Shown here: positions 44,576 to 54,236 of the stretch, piece by piece
How positions within the stretch are numbered: position 1 is the stretch's first letter
How the letters are laid out: the number at the start of each line of letters is the position of its first letter
Position numbers and translations under genes: made by a program
The notes under the pieces: generated by a model
The model's database searches: none
What the model was told of the DNA's origin: nothing
The model's input: the letters and a program-made list of their open reading frames with translations, nothing else
NCBI GenBank assembly: GCA_021773215.1
Contig: JAJFKM010000027.1
Location: 1-64,000, forward strand
Source of the DNA: Gammaproteobacteria bacterium
GTDB lineage: Bacteria; Pseudomonadota; Gammaproteobacteria; Eutrophobiales; Eutrophobiaceae
Length of the DNA stretch: 64,000 nt
Direction of reading: 5' to 3'

Positions 44576-47089
44576 TTATTTTTTAAAATTTCTTAGACAA
44601 ATACGAATATCTTTTGCTAGTTCTTCACCTGTTTGATAACGAAGTTCAGGTGTTTTTTCTAATACTTTATCAATTATCGAACTAATTCCAGGTATGGTTT
44701 TTTCGAGGTCTTTCCGTACACTTGTTATATTTGGATGTTTTTCATTGGTAATGGCAAACATTAATGCCGCCATTGAATCAGCTTTAAAGGGTAACCGCCC
44801 GCTTAAGAGCTGAAACAACATAACACCAAGTGAAAAAATATCAGAGCGTCCATCAACATGTTTTCCAACCAATTGTTCTGGAGACATATATGAAGGCGTT
44901 CCCAGAACCATTCCCGTTTTAGTCTTACTGGAATCGGTAATACGTGCAATACCAAAATCAGTGATTTTAATTGTAGATGATTTAGGTATTAACATGATAT
45001 TGGCAGGCTTGATATCACGGTGCACGACACTTTGTTGATGTGCATAATTTAACGCTTCGGCGGCAAGCGTAGTCAATTGCAATACTGTTTTAACTGGAAA
45101 CAGTTTATCCGGTTTTGTGTATCGCATGAGATCATGCCCATCCAGAAACTCCATAGAGATGTAAGCCAGATCATGTTCTTCACCCACATCATAAACTGTC
45201 ACAATATTTGGGTGGGTTAAACGTCCTGCAGTTTCTGCTTCACGAAAAAAACGTTCCTTAACTTCATCAAGTTCATCGTCTTCAAATTCCTGCGCCAATG
45301 CCATTGTTTTTATTGCAACGACACGGTTTATCTTTGGATCTTTGCCTAGATAAACAATACCCATGGCACCTTTGCCCAATTCTTTCTCAATCTGATATCG
45401 TCCCAACATGGGTTTTTCTACCGAGCCATCTTCTAAAATGCTTGTACCTGCCGATCCTCCTGCAGCACCAAACATAACCGTTTCATGCATGGCATTACTG
45501 CGTTTAATGCGTTCCTGAATATCTTTAAAATTGGCATCTTGCTTTGCCATGTATTCATAGATAGAAGATGCTTTATTGAATTGACGCTTACGTTCGAAAT
45601 CAAGTGCCAAATTATACAAAGGCTCCATCATAGAATCATCAAGAGGACATTGTCGAAACTTGTCTAGCGCCATATCCAACTGGCCTTGTTGTTGATAGGA
45701 CAAACCTAATGTTTTATTACTATCAGCGGATGCTTGATCTGACCGAAGTTTTCCTCTTTCTGTCATCAGGTAACGTTTGGAAATCAGCAGTATGTAACCA
45801 GCAACGAGTAATGTAGTAGGTAGCATAAACTGTAACCAGAGCCCGGAATACAAGAGAAACTGACTGCTGCCAATCAATAAAATAAGACACGCAAGACTAA
45901 TTGCTGCAGCCATACCTGCTTGTAAACGTGGTAATAACAGCATCAGATAGAAAGCAACTAACAGAAATACAAAAACTTCAATTAGGCGAGCCCAGTCGGG
46001 GATTTCAATAAAATCCTGATTTAAAATGCTGGCAACTATATTTGCCAAAACTAATACTGGAGGCATCGCTTCAGCAATCGGTGTAACAACAGAACTACCG
46101 ACACCAAATGCGCTTGCACCGATTAATACAATTTTGTCTTTGTATTTACTAACGTCTATTTTTCCGACGTGGACATCATAAAAAGAATCCATAGAAAAAG
46201 AGGAGTTACCTTGTGCATCTTGATAGAAGAAAGGATAAACCCGACCAATGTCATCTAAAGTGATTGAAAGATTTCCCAGTTTAAATTGTTTGTTTTCTGA
46301 AATTTTTAAATCCTGACTGGTAAGATTCAGACTTGATGCAGCAATCATAGCCGCGAGCGAAGGAATAATTACACCATAATAATCGAGGGCTAATAAGTCT
46401 GAGCGAATGCCACCATCATTATCCTGCCACATATTTAGATGTCCAATTGCATGTGTTGTTTCACCAAGAATATTTATTGGAGGTGTAGCGCTGATCGTTG
46501 GATAAATAAATACTCCACTACTAATATTTTTATCTATGTTTAAAGCATTACGGGAAACATAATCTGGAAGTGGTTTATCAGGTTTGCCAAGTGGACTACC
46601 GAGTTGAAACTGCATACCCATAACAACATTGCCGGCTTGTTTCATCGCATTAGCGAGTTTGCCATCTGAGTCCAGATCAGATTGTCCCATTTTTAATATG
46701 TTGATGGCTTCATTCAATATTGGGTTAGATTTTGATTCAAGATTCTTTATCGCATCATCTATAATCTTATTACTTAGGTGAGTTTCTGCTTCTGACAAAA
46801 GGATGGTGTTACCGATCACGCTAGCCCCACTTTGAGCCAGTTTTTCAATCATCTCTGCTTGGAGTGAACGTGGCCAAGGCCAACGCCCTAGGTTTTCTAT
46901 GCTCTGGTCATCGATAGAGATAACGGCAATATTTTGCTGAGGATCACGAGAAACCTGGTTCATTGCAAAGTCATAATTTGCAAGTTCCAGTTTTTCAACG
47001 ATCTGGCTATTTGTCATTAATAGGACAATCACAGTAATGACCAGTCCGACAAACCAGTCTTTTTGCCAAAATTTCTTCATAATCCCCAA
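44576..47089 (-). CDS. CHASE2-domain serine/threonine protein kinase
   Basis: 837 residues. N-terminal helix (about 13-28), CHASE2 sensor (about 35-365; VISIDDQSIENLGRWPWPRS, DKIVLIGASAFGVGSSVVTP), three membrane helices (about 370-440), TPR-like helices (about 460-530), and a C-terminal eukaryotic-type kinase (about 567-830). The kinase is complete: glycine loop ELGKGAMGIVYLG, lysine VAIKTM, HRDIKPANIML, ITDFGIAR, and GTPSYMSPEQLVGKHVDGRS. Same sensor layout as the adjacent cyclase, 87 bp away in convergent orientation. The phosphorylation target is unknown. Confidence 0.92.
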   Translation of the reverse strand: MGIMKKFWQKDWFVGLVITVIVLLMTNSQIVEKLELANYDFAMNQVSRDPQQNIAVISIDDQSIENLGRWPWPRSLQAEMIEKLAQSGASVIGNTILLSEAETHLSNKIIDDAIKNLESKSNPILNEAINILKMGQSDLDSDGKLANAMKQAGNVVMGMQFQLGSPLGKPDKPLPDYVSRNALNIDKNISSGVFIYPTISATPPINILGETTHAIGHLNMWQDNDGGIRSDLLALDYYGVIIPSLAAMIAASSLNLTSQDLKISENKQFKLGNLSITLDDIGRVYPFFYQDAQGNSSFSMDSFYDVHVGKIDVSKYKDKIVLIGASAFGVGSSVVTPIAEAMPPVLVLANIVASILNQDFIEIPDWARLIEVFVFLLVAFYLMLLLPRLQAGMAAAISLACLILLIGSSQFLLYSGLWLQFMLPTTLLVAGYILLISKRYLMTERGKLRSDQASADSNKTLGLSYQQQGQLDMALDKFRQCPLDDSMMEPLYNLALDFERKRQFNKASSIYEYMAKQDANFKDIQERIKRSNAMHETVMFGAAGGSAGTSILEDGSVEKPMLGRYQIEKELGKGAMGIVYLGKDPKINRVVAIKTMALAQEFEDDELDEVKERFFREAETAGRLTHPNIVTVYDVGEEHDLAYISMEFLDGHDLMRYTKPDKLFPVKTVLQLTTLAAEALNYAHQQSVVHRDIKPANIMLIPKSSTIKITDFGIARITDSSKTKTGMVLGTPSYMSPEQLVGKHVDGRSDIFSLGVMLFQLLSGRLPFKADSMAALMFAITNEKHPNITSVRKDLEKTIPGISSIIDKVLEKTPELRYQTGEELAKDIRICLRNFKK

Positions 47090-47234
47090 TTATTGTTTTT
47101 ATTCAAATATGCAGCATCTTAATTAAAACGCATAGTCATATTATACGCAACAAAGAAACGTATAACGATTAATTGATATAAAAGAATAACCTACACAGGC
47201 CTTTCGAACGTCTATGGAAGCAATAAAGAATAAT

Positions 47235-48017
47235 TTACTGCAATTTTAACCAGTTGATTTCAATTGCTGTAGATTCACCAAGTATCACTTGTTTCAATTT
47301 CTGCGGTTGTTCCGCCTTGTTCTCATTGATTGCAATTCGGCCTGCCATAATCTCTGCTTTCTTTTGTGGGAAGACAGGATCCTGTTCAGGATCAGCATAA
47401 CCGATGGGATAGAGGGGCTGATTGCTAGACGGGTCATATTTATCAATGGCACCAACGGTATGTAATAACTCATGTGCAATGATGACATGGTTTTCTTTTT
47501 TCATTTTCTTTTTTGCAAAGGCATTAACAACACCGATTAAACCTTTTTGCAATCCTAATGAATGTGCAACTGTTGGTGTTTTAGCAGGATCAAAATAGAG
47601 TACAAATATTTGTACGTCTTCAGGATAGGGATAATTATCATTTTGCCATGCCCAATAACGTAGTTTTAAGCTCCAAAATATAATTGACAGGGTTGAAGCA
47701 TTACGTGGTGGCATGGGTGGTTTGGACTTTAACTCTCCGGCAAATGATACATCGACTGGTTTTTTCAAGGTCAACTGATAGGCCTTAGCCTCTTTCTCAA
47801 AAAATTCCTCTATATCATTGAAGTCACTTTTTTGTATTTCCTCAATATACTTTTGGCTTACATCACTACCATCCCCATTGATAGCATAGACAATAACATT
47901 GAGTGGCTTGTCCCAATCGGTGCTTCTTGCTTTTGCTAACCAGCCAGCCACAGCAACCATTAGCAATATATACATGAGTATCAATACCCTGATTTTTTTA
48001 AACGTGCCAGCGGACAT
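47235..48017 (-). CDS. Membrane-anchored zinc metallopeptidase-like protein
   Basis: 260 residues with one N-terminal membrane helix (about 9-28). The motif HELLHTVGAID (H182, E183, H186, G189, D192) has the metzincin-like spacing HExxHxxGxxD, with D as a possible third ligand. After it come VFPQKKAEIMAGRI, whose methionine could be the Met-turn. The rest is not recognised. It lies between the CHASE2 kinase and M17 aminopeptidase genes on the same strand, separated from both by more than 140 bp. Confidence 0.7.
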   Translation of the reverse strand: MSAGTFKKIRVLILMYILLMVAVAGWLAKARSTDWDKPLNVIVYAINGDGSDVSQKYIEEIQKSDFNDIEEFFEKEAKAYQLTLKKPVDVSFAGELKSKPPMPPRNASTLSIIFWSLKLRYWAWQNDNYPYPEDVQIFVLYFDPAKTPTVAHSLGLQKGLIGVVNAFAKKKMKKENHVIIAHELLHTVGAIDKYDPSSNQPLYPIGYADPEQDPVFPQKKAEIMAGRIAINENKAEQPQKLKQVILGESTAIEINWLKLQ

Positions 48018-48044
48018 TTTAAAACCCCTAATAACTAATCTTTA

Positions 48045-48195
48045 GCCACAGAGTTCACAGAGAGGAAATAATAATAAACGAACAGCTTTTAATCTTCAGG
48101 CTTTGTAACATGATATTGTCCTAATAGTGCTTTGTGAACTCGGTAATTGCTCCAGACATAACTCTACCTCCTCCATCCATGGAGTCGTCTGTGGC
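48045..48195. repeat. Degenerate CCACAGAG inverted repeat
   Basis: Left arm GCCACAGAGTTCACAGAGA (48045-48063). The right arm is broken: TTTGTGAACTC at 48131 and GTCTGTGGC at 48187, separated by ~45 bp of unrelated DNA. Compared with the intact copy at 17635-17784 this is a decayed member of the same family, again between two genes. Confidence 0.7.
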
Positions 48196-48222
48196 AAAGA
48201 TGTTTGTTATTTATTTTATTCC

Positions 48223-49716
48223 CTATTTTAGATAATCATTAAGCAGCAAATTAACGCTGTATCGCACACCGAATCCAATCGTGTCTGTTGGTATATGAGC
48301 CAAACCACCTTTTTTATTACTGCTTGAAAGATCCATATGCACCCAGGGCGTATCGTTTTTAACAAAGCGTTGTAAGAAACGCGAAGCAAGAATATGGTCG
48401 ACACCACTTTCTTGTGAGCATTGTTTCACATCGGCTATATCACTTTTGATCATCTCATCAAAATCTTCATCTAATGGAAATGGCCAGACACGTTCACCTG
48501 AATCTTCACCTGCCTTGATCAAATCGGCATGCCATTCTTTCTTATTAGTAAAGACGCCACTATAAGAAGTACCAATAGAATACATACAACCACCTGTCAA
48601 AGTTGCAAAGTCAAGAATCAATGATGGCTTCTCTTTGGATGCTAAAGCTAATGTATCTGATAACACCATGCGGCCTTCAGCATCAGTATGTATGATCTCG
48701 ATTGTTGTACCATCGGATGCAGTAATAACATCATTTGGTTTATAGGCCTTGGGACCAATATGATTCATTGCCAATGCCATCCAGCATTCTACCGGGCGAT
48801 TAAAATTCATTTTCGTTAAAGCTAGCAAGGTACCTAAAGCAACCGCACTGCCCTGCATATCTTCATGCATGCCATACATATAATTTGCAGGCTTTAAATT
48901 TACACCGCCGGTGTCATAACAAATACCTTTGCCAACCAGAAACACCTTTTTCCCTTTTGTCGCTTTTTTGGGTGAATAACGTAACCGAATAATACCGGAA
49001 TCTGCTTTAGGGCTACCTTGCGATACCGCCAAAAAGGCCCCGGCCTTTTTCTTTTTCAAAATAGATTCATCATAAAATTCGAGTTTCCACTTATTCTCAC
49101 GCGCTAATTCTTTTACTTTTTTCAAGTACTCTGTTGGCGTTAATTTATTCGGTGGCAAAATACTCAGGCTGCGTGTTAAGGCATTTCCATCAGCGACTGC
49201 AAAGCTTTGTTTAAATCCATGACTCGCTCGCACACCAAATAATGATAACTTTGATAAACGTGACACCGTTTGCTTATCACTCTTATATGTTGGCATCGTA
49301 GCTGCTCTAGCCAAGACAGCAGAGATTAGCGCCTCAGCAATACGTTCCGACTCTACTTTATTAAATCCGGAAACAAGCAAACCTAATTGAGCAGGGTTAA
49401 TAGATGAATGTGCAGCCACGAGTTTTCTTGCTAGCGTTAATAATTCAAAACTACTGATGCTTGCCTCAATTGCTGCATAACTGACATGACTTGAATTCTT
49501 ATTCGGTAGATCAATTATAACGGGGCTGGTATCGGCTTTCTTTAAGTCGAGCTCTTGTCGGCGTTTTAATAATTTTTCCTGATATGCAAAACCTGATGAT
49601 TTAATTGCCTTTGGCATTGGATGGGCAAAGATCATCAACCAGTTGCTAATCGCATCAATATTCTTTTCGGTTGGCAGGTTTTCTTTTTGTTGTAGTGTAA
49701 TGCTCATTTTATTCAC
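48223..49716 (-). CDS. M17-family leucyl aminopeptidase
   Basis: 497 residues. Two metal-ligand blocks are clear: VGKGICYDTGGVNLKP (cf. VGKGITFDTGG in PepA) and IIHTDAEGRMVLSDTLALAS, the NTDAEGR-like motif with H in place of N. The active arginine is in that block. N-terminal ~150 residues form the non-catalytic domain. It is closer to the PepB/'leucyl aminopeptidase family' branch than to PepA. Cytoplasmic, removes N-terminal residues from peptides. Possibly a separate transcript: 205 bp to the next gene on its strand. Confidence 0.9.
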   Translation of the reverse strand: MNKMSITLQQKENLPTEKNIDAISNWLMIFAHPMPKAIKSSGFAYQEKLLKRRQELDLKKADTSPVIIDLPNKNSSHVSYAAIEASISSFELLTLARKLVAAHSSINPAQLGLLVSGFNKVESERIAEALISAVLARAATMPTYKSDKQTVSRLSKLSLFGVRASHGFKQSFAVADGNALTRSLSILPPNKLTPTEYLKKVKELARENKWKLEFYDESILKKKKAGAFLAVSQGSPKADSGIIRLRYSPKKATKGKKVFLVGKGICYDTGGVNLKPANYMYGMHEDMQGSAVALGTLLALTKMNFNRPVECWMALAMNHIGPKAYKPNDVITASDGTTIEIIHTDAEGRMVLSDTLALASKEKPSLILDFATLTGGCMYSIGTSYSGVFTNKKEWHADLIKAGEDSGERVWPFPLDEDFDEMIKSDIADVKQCSQESGVDHILASRFLQRFVKNDTPWVHMDLSSSNKKGGLAHIPTDTIGFGVRYSVNLLLNDYLK

Positions 49717-49972
49717 GATTCCTTACGCTTAATAACTTTGTGCGTAATGATAGAGAACTTTGCTCACTGACACGAGGAAAACACTTTTAATAAAATTGTA
49801 AGTAACCAATTTCTGTATCCGAGCAAAATGCCCCATAAATTGCAACTGCATCTACAAATATGCGTTAACCAGTACACTGGTATCCAAAATGCATAGTTTT
49901 TAAGCAATTATTACAAACCAGGGATTAAAACGAATCGCTATTTATTGAGAGTTTTTCTTACAAACCCTCAGT

Positions 49973-49984
49973 ATTGTCGACAAT
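49973..49984. promoter_or_regulatory. Palindrome ATTGTCGACAAT (distal site, aceE)
   Basis: Identical 12-bp palindrome to those at 37080 and 37142. Confidence 0.78.
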
Positions 49985-50034
49985 ATGAATTGATATTACT
50001 ATATTAAACTGATAATTTCGTATTTTTGTTAGTT

Positions 50035-50046
50035 ATTGTCAACAAT
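50035..50046. promoter_or_regulatory. Palindrome ATTGTCAACAAT (proximal site, aceE)
   Basis: One base different from the 12-bp motif and exactly 62 bp from the distal site. It overlaps the possible -35 TTGTCA, so binding would block transcription. Confidence 0.74.
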
Positions 50047-50216
50047 ATTGATGCTGATTTTAGTATATGATTCTATGGAATTAGGGAAATCGTAATTTTA
50101 AAATGCACCCATAAAAAGAATCTAAACTTAATAATAGAATTATAGTTAAACAGTTGTGCCACTAATTTGTTCATACGTGGGCTAATATAAAAAGTATAAA
50201 AGGGACACATATTAAT

Positions 50217-52880
50217 ATGTCTGATCAAGAACACGATATCGACCCACATGAAACGACTGAGTGGCTTGAAGCACTTGAAGCTGTTCTGAAAGTAGAAGGC
50301 GCAGAACGCGCGCATTACCTACTGGAAAAATTAATCAATAAGGCAAGAAGCGAAGGGGCGGATATTCCCTTCAGCGCTAATACAGACTACGTCAACACCC
50401 TACCTGTCTTCAAACAGGCCAAGTATCCTGGTGATACAACCATTGAACATAAGATTAGATCTTACGTTCGCTGGAATGCGATGGTCATGGTTCTTAGAGC
50501 AAACGTAGACACTAACGTCGGCGGTCATATTGCCAGCTATGCTTCTGCTGCAACGCTCTATGATGTCGGCTACAACCATTTCTGGCACGCCCCTTCGGAC
50601 GAGCATGATGGAGATTTAATTTATGTCCAAGGACATTCTTCCCCAGGTGTCTATGCCCGCGCATTTATGTTGGGTCGTTTATCGCAAGATCAAATGGACA
50701 ACTTTCGGCAAGAAGTCGGTGGCGGCGGATTACCTTCTTACCCACACCCATGGTTGATGCCAGACTTTTGGCAATTTCCAACTGTGTCTATGGGGCTTGG
50801 ACCAATCATGGCTATCTACCAAGCACGTTTCATGAAATATTTACAAGATCGCGAAATTCGAAATACTGATGGACGAAAAGTGTGGTTGTTTATGGGTGAT
50901 GGCGAATCCGATGAGCCGGAATCACTTGGTGCCATTGGTATGGCAGGACGCGAAAAACTCGATAACCTGGTATTTGTAATTAATTGTAATCTGCAACGCC
51001 TGGATGGACCTGTTCGCGGTAACGGTAAAATTATTCAGGAATTGGAATCTAACTTTCGCGGCGCTGGCTGGAATGTGATTAAAGTTATTTGGGGTACTCG
51101 GTGGGATTCCTTGCTTCAAAAAGATCATAACGACGCATTAAAAAAACGCATGGCCGAGTGTGTCGATGGAGATTACCAAACATACAAGGCGAAAGATGGT
51201 GCTTATGTGCGTGAACATTTCTTTAATACGCCAGAGTTAAAAGAGATGGTCGCTGATTGGTCTGATAAGGATATTTGGAATTTGAATCGAGGTGGTCATG
51301 ACCCCGCCAAGATTTTTGCGGCATTTCATGCTGCTGTAAACCATAAAGGCCAACCAACCGTGATACTACCCAAGACGGTCAAAGGCTACGGCATGGGGAC
51401 ATCCGGTGAGGCACAAAATATTACGCACCAGCAAAAGAAGATGAGTCTGGATTCACTCAAAATATTTAGAGATCGTTTTGATCTCCCCATCGCTGATGAG
51501 GAAATAGAGAAGCTACCTTACCTTGTCTTTGAAGAAGGCTCTAAAGAACTCGAATACATGCAGCAACGTCGTGAAGACCTCGGTGGTTATTTACCTGCAA
51601 GGCGACAAAAATCAGCCTCCTTAGAAGTACCTGATCTCAAAACTTTTGACTCATTATTAAAGGCGACTGCGGAAGGCCGAGAAATTTCAACGACGATGGC
51701 CTTTGTCAGAATATTGAACATGCTTGTTAAAGACAAAAATCTGGGAAATCGCGTTGTGCCCATTGTCCCTGATGAATCACGGACATTTGGTATGGAAGGC
51801 ATGTTCAGACAATTGGGTATCTGGAATCAATTTGGACAACTCTATACACCGCAAGATTCTGATCAACTCATGTTTTACAAAGAAGATAAAAATGGTCAGG
51901 TTCTACAAGAAGGCATTAATGAGGCTGGTGGTATGTGCGATTGGATTGCTGCGGGCACATCTTATTCGACCAATAACGAACCGATGATTCCTTTTTATAT
52001 CCTCTACTCCATGTTCGGCTTTCAACGTATAGGTGACCTTGCCTGGGCAGCAGCAGATCAACGCACTCGAGGATTTCTACTAGGTGGCACAGCAGGTCGT
52101 ACAACATTGAATGGTGAAGGCCTGCAACACGAAGATGGTCATAGCCAACTTTGGTCTGCAGTAGTACCAAATTGTATTTCTTATGATCCTAGTTTTTCAT
52201 TTGAAGTAGCCGTCATTATTCAAGACGGATTACGCAGGATGTATGTTGAACAAGAAGATATTTATTATTACATCACCGTGATGAATGAAAATTACGCACA
52301 CCCGGCAATGCCGAAAGGTGCCGAGCAAGATATTATTAAAGGCATGTATTCTTTTAGTAAGAGTGCGAAGAATAAAAAACCACGTGTGCAACTATTAGGT
52401 TCAGGCACAATCTTTAATGAGGTTATTGTCGCCGCCAAGATGCTTAAAGAAGAATGGGGTGTCGAGTCTGACATTTGGGGTTGCCCAAGTTTTACCGAAC
52501 TTGCTCGCGATGGACAAACATGTGAACGCTGGAATCGATTACACCCCGAGTCAAAGAAAAAAGTGTCTCACATTGAAAAATGTCTGAGTAAGAGCACGGG
52601 CCCATTGATTGCTGCAACAGATTACGTTCGATTGTTCGCGGAACAGATTAGACCTTATCTCCCTGCACAATCAGACTATACGGTTTTAGGTACAGATGGA
52701 TTTGGTCGTTCTGATACACGCGAACAACTGCGCAAACATTTTGAAGTAAATCGATATCATGTTGTTGTCGCTGCACTAGATGGTCTTTCCGCTGCAGGCA
52801 CGATTGACAGTAGCAAGGTTTCAGAAGCAATAAAGCAATATGGCATTGATAATGAAAGTCCTGCGCCATGGACAATTTAA
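50217..52880 (+). CDS. aceE: Pyruvate dehydrogenase E1 component, homodimeric type (AceE)
   Basis: An 887-residue thiamine-diphosphate enzyme that decarboxylates pyruvate and acetylates the lipoyl groups of E2. The TPP-binding motif MGDGESDEPESLGAIGM with downstream VINCNLQ is present; HGGHSSPGxYARAF-like HSSPGVYARAFMLG and the C-terminal FGRSDTREQLRKHFEVNRYH are typical of the E. coli AceE type. Starts the aceE-aceF-lpd operon (40 and 23 bp gaps). The upstream region has two ATTGT-type palindromes; the E. coli PdhR site (TGGT-N3-ACCA) is not seen, so another regulator probably controls it. Confidence 0.96.
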   Translation: MSDQEHDIDPHETTEWLEALEAVLKVEGAERAHYLLEKLINKARSEGADIPFSANTDYVNTLPVFKQAKYPGDTTIEHKIRSYVRWNAMVMVLRANVDTNVGGHIASYASAATLYDVGYNHFWHAPSDEHDGDLIYVQGHSSPGVYARAFMLGRLSQDQMDNFRQEVGGGGLPSYPHPWLMPDFWQFPTVSMGLGPIMAIYQARFMKYLQDREIRNTDGRKVWLFMGDGESDEPESLGAIGMAGREKLDNLVFVINCNLQRLDGPVRGNGKIIQELESNFRGAGWNVIKVIWGTRWDSLLQKDHNDALKKRMAECVDGDYQTYKAKDGAYVREHFFNTPELKEMVADWSDKDIWNLNRGGHDPAKIFAAFHAAVNHKGQPTVILPKTVKGYGMGTSGEAQNITHQQKKMSLDSLKIFRDRFDLPIADEEIEKLPYLVFEEGSKELEYMQQRREDLGGYLPARRQKSASLEVPDLKTFDSLLKATAEGREISTTMAFVRILNMLVKDKNLGNRVVPIVPDESRTFGMEGMFRQLGIWNQFGQLYTPQDSDQLMFYKEDKNGQVLQEGINEAGGMCDWIAAGTSYSTNNEPMIPFYILYSMFGFQRIGDLAWAAADQRTRGFLLGGTAGRTTLNGEGLQHEDGHSQLWSAVVPNCISYDPSFSFEVAVIIQDGLRRMYVEQEDIYYYITVMNENYAHPAMPKGAEQDIIKGMYSFSKSAKNKKPRVQLLGSGTIFNEVIVAAKMLKEEWGVESDIWGCPSFTELARDGQTCERWNRLHPESKKKVSHIEKCLSKSTGPLIAATDYVRLFAEQIRPYLPAQSDYTVLGTDGFGRSDTREQLRKHFEVNRYHVVVAALDGLSAAGTIDSSKVSEAIKQYGIDNESPAPWTI

Positions 52881-52920
52881 TTAATCTTAAATCAAACCGC
52901 ATACGACAGGATTTTATTGA

Positions 52921-54213
52921 ATGAGTGACATTATAGAAGTAAAAGTCCCTGACATCGGCGACTTTGATGCAGTGGAAGTCATCGAAGTAATGGTTCAAGC
53001 GGGAGACACTATCGCGCAAGAACAGGCTCTGATTACGCTGGAAAGTGATAAAGCAAGCATGGAAATTCCATCGACACATGCAGGCACAATAAAAGAAGTG
53101 TTTGTTAATGTCGGCGATAACATCGCGCAAGGTGCAAACATACTTAGCTTGTCTGTTAACGAGAATGCAGATACTAAACAAGAAGCGCCACTCAAACCTA
53201 AAGCTGAAGAAATATCAAAGACTCCGCCTGTAAACACACCTGAACTTAAACAGCAACCGACACCTATCTCACCAGCGCCAGTGAAAGAGAATGGTTCTGA
53301 ATCACAGACAAAAGGTCACATACATGCAAGTCCATCTGTACGCCGATTTGCCAGAGAGTTAGGTGTAGACGTTACTAAGATTACTAAAGCTAGCGGACCG
53401 AAAAATCGCATTCTAAAAGAAGATGTGAAACAGTTTGTTAAGCAATCATTATCGAAACCCAATGCGCAAAGCGGCTCAGGAATTCCAGCAATTCCCGCAG
53501 TAGACTTTACCAAGTTTGGTGAAATAGAAGAGCGCCCATTAGGTCGAATTAAGAAGCTTACTGCGATCAACCTGACACGTTCATGGTTAAATGTACCCAT
53601 GGTGACGCACCATGATTTAGCCGATATCACCGAGATGGAAGCATTTAGACAATCTCTAAAAGGCGAGGCAGAAAAAAGAGGCGTTAAGGTTACCTTCTTG
53701 GCATTCATCATGAAAGCATTAGTCGCTGCCATGAAAGCCTATCCTGAATTTAATGCATCGCTGTCGAGCGATGGTAGTTCACTTATATTGAAGAAGTATT
53801 TTCATATTGGTATCGCAGTCGACACACCTAATGGTTTAGTAGTACCTGTATTCAAAAATGTCGATGAAAAAAATATCTTTGACCTGGCAGAAGAAATGGC
53901 CATAGTCAGTAGTAAAGCCAGAGAAGGAAAATTAAGCCCGAAAGAAATGCAGGGTGGATGCATGACTATATCTAGTCTAGGCGGGATCGGAGGCACGGCA
54001 TTTACACCAATAGTAAACGCACCGGAAGTGGCCATTTTGGGTGTCACACGTTCTGATATGCAACCTAAATGGAATGGTGAAGAATTTGAGCCACGTTTAA
54101 TGTTGCCTTTGGATCTGACTTATGACCATCGCGTCATTGACGGCGCTGCTGCTGCAAAGTTTATGGCAACATTATCGGGCTTCTTACACGATATTCGTCA
54201 CATTTTACTTTAG
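52921..54213 (+). CDS. aceF: Dihydrolipoyl acetyltransferase (pyruvate dehydrogenase E2, AceF)
   Basis: 430 residues: one lipoyl domain (1-80; lysine in TLESDKASMEIP), a Pro/Ala/Lys-rich linker, a peripheral-subunit binding domain (about 138-175; HASPSVRRFARELGVDV), and the catalytic core with LDLTYDHRVIDGAAAAKFMA (DHRxxDG). E. coli AceF has three lipoyl domains; a single one is common outside enterics. The lpd product carries an additional one. Confidence 0.95.
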   Translation: MSDIIEVKVPDIGDFDAVEVIEVMVQAGDTIAQEQALITLESDKASMEIPSTHAGTIKEVFVNVGDNIAQGANILSLSVNENADTKQEAPLKPKAEEISKTPPVNTPELKQQPTPISPAPVKENGSESQTKGHIHASPSVRRFARELGVDVTKITKASGPKNRILKEDVKQFVKQSLSKPNAQSGSGIPAIPAVDFTKFGEIEERPLGRIKKLTAINLTRSWLNVPMVTHHDLADITEMEAFRQSLKGEAEKRGVKVTFLAFIMKALVAAMKAYPEFNASLSSDGSSLILKKYFHIGIAVDTPNGLVVPVFKNVDEKNIFDLAEEMAIVSSKAREGKLSPKEMQGGCMTISSLGGIGGTAFTPIVNAPEVAILGVTRSDMQPKWNGEEFEPRLMLPLDLTYDHRVIDGAAAAKFMATLSGFLHDIRHILL

Positions 54214-54236
54214 AAAATACTCTGGATTATTAAACA

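Larger units (their letters stand above)
49717..50216. other. Non-coding region upstream of aceE with paired operators
   Basis: 500 bp between divergent genes. No gene is seen. It holds two palindromes 62 bp apart (49973, 50035) and a possible promoter (TTGTCA at 50037, 18 bp, TAGTAT at 50061). AGGGA precedes aceE. Confidence 0.75.
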
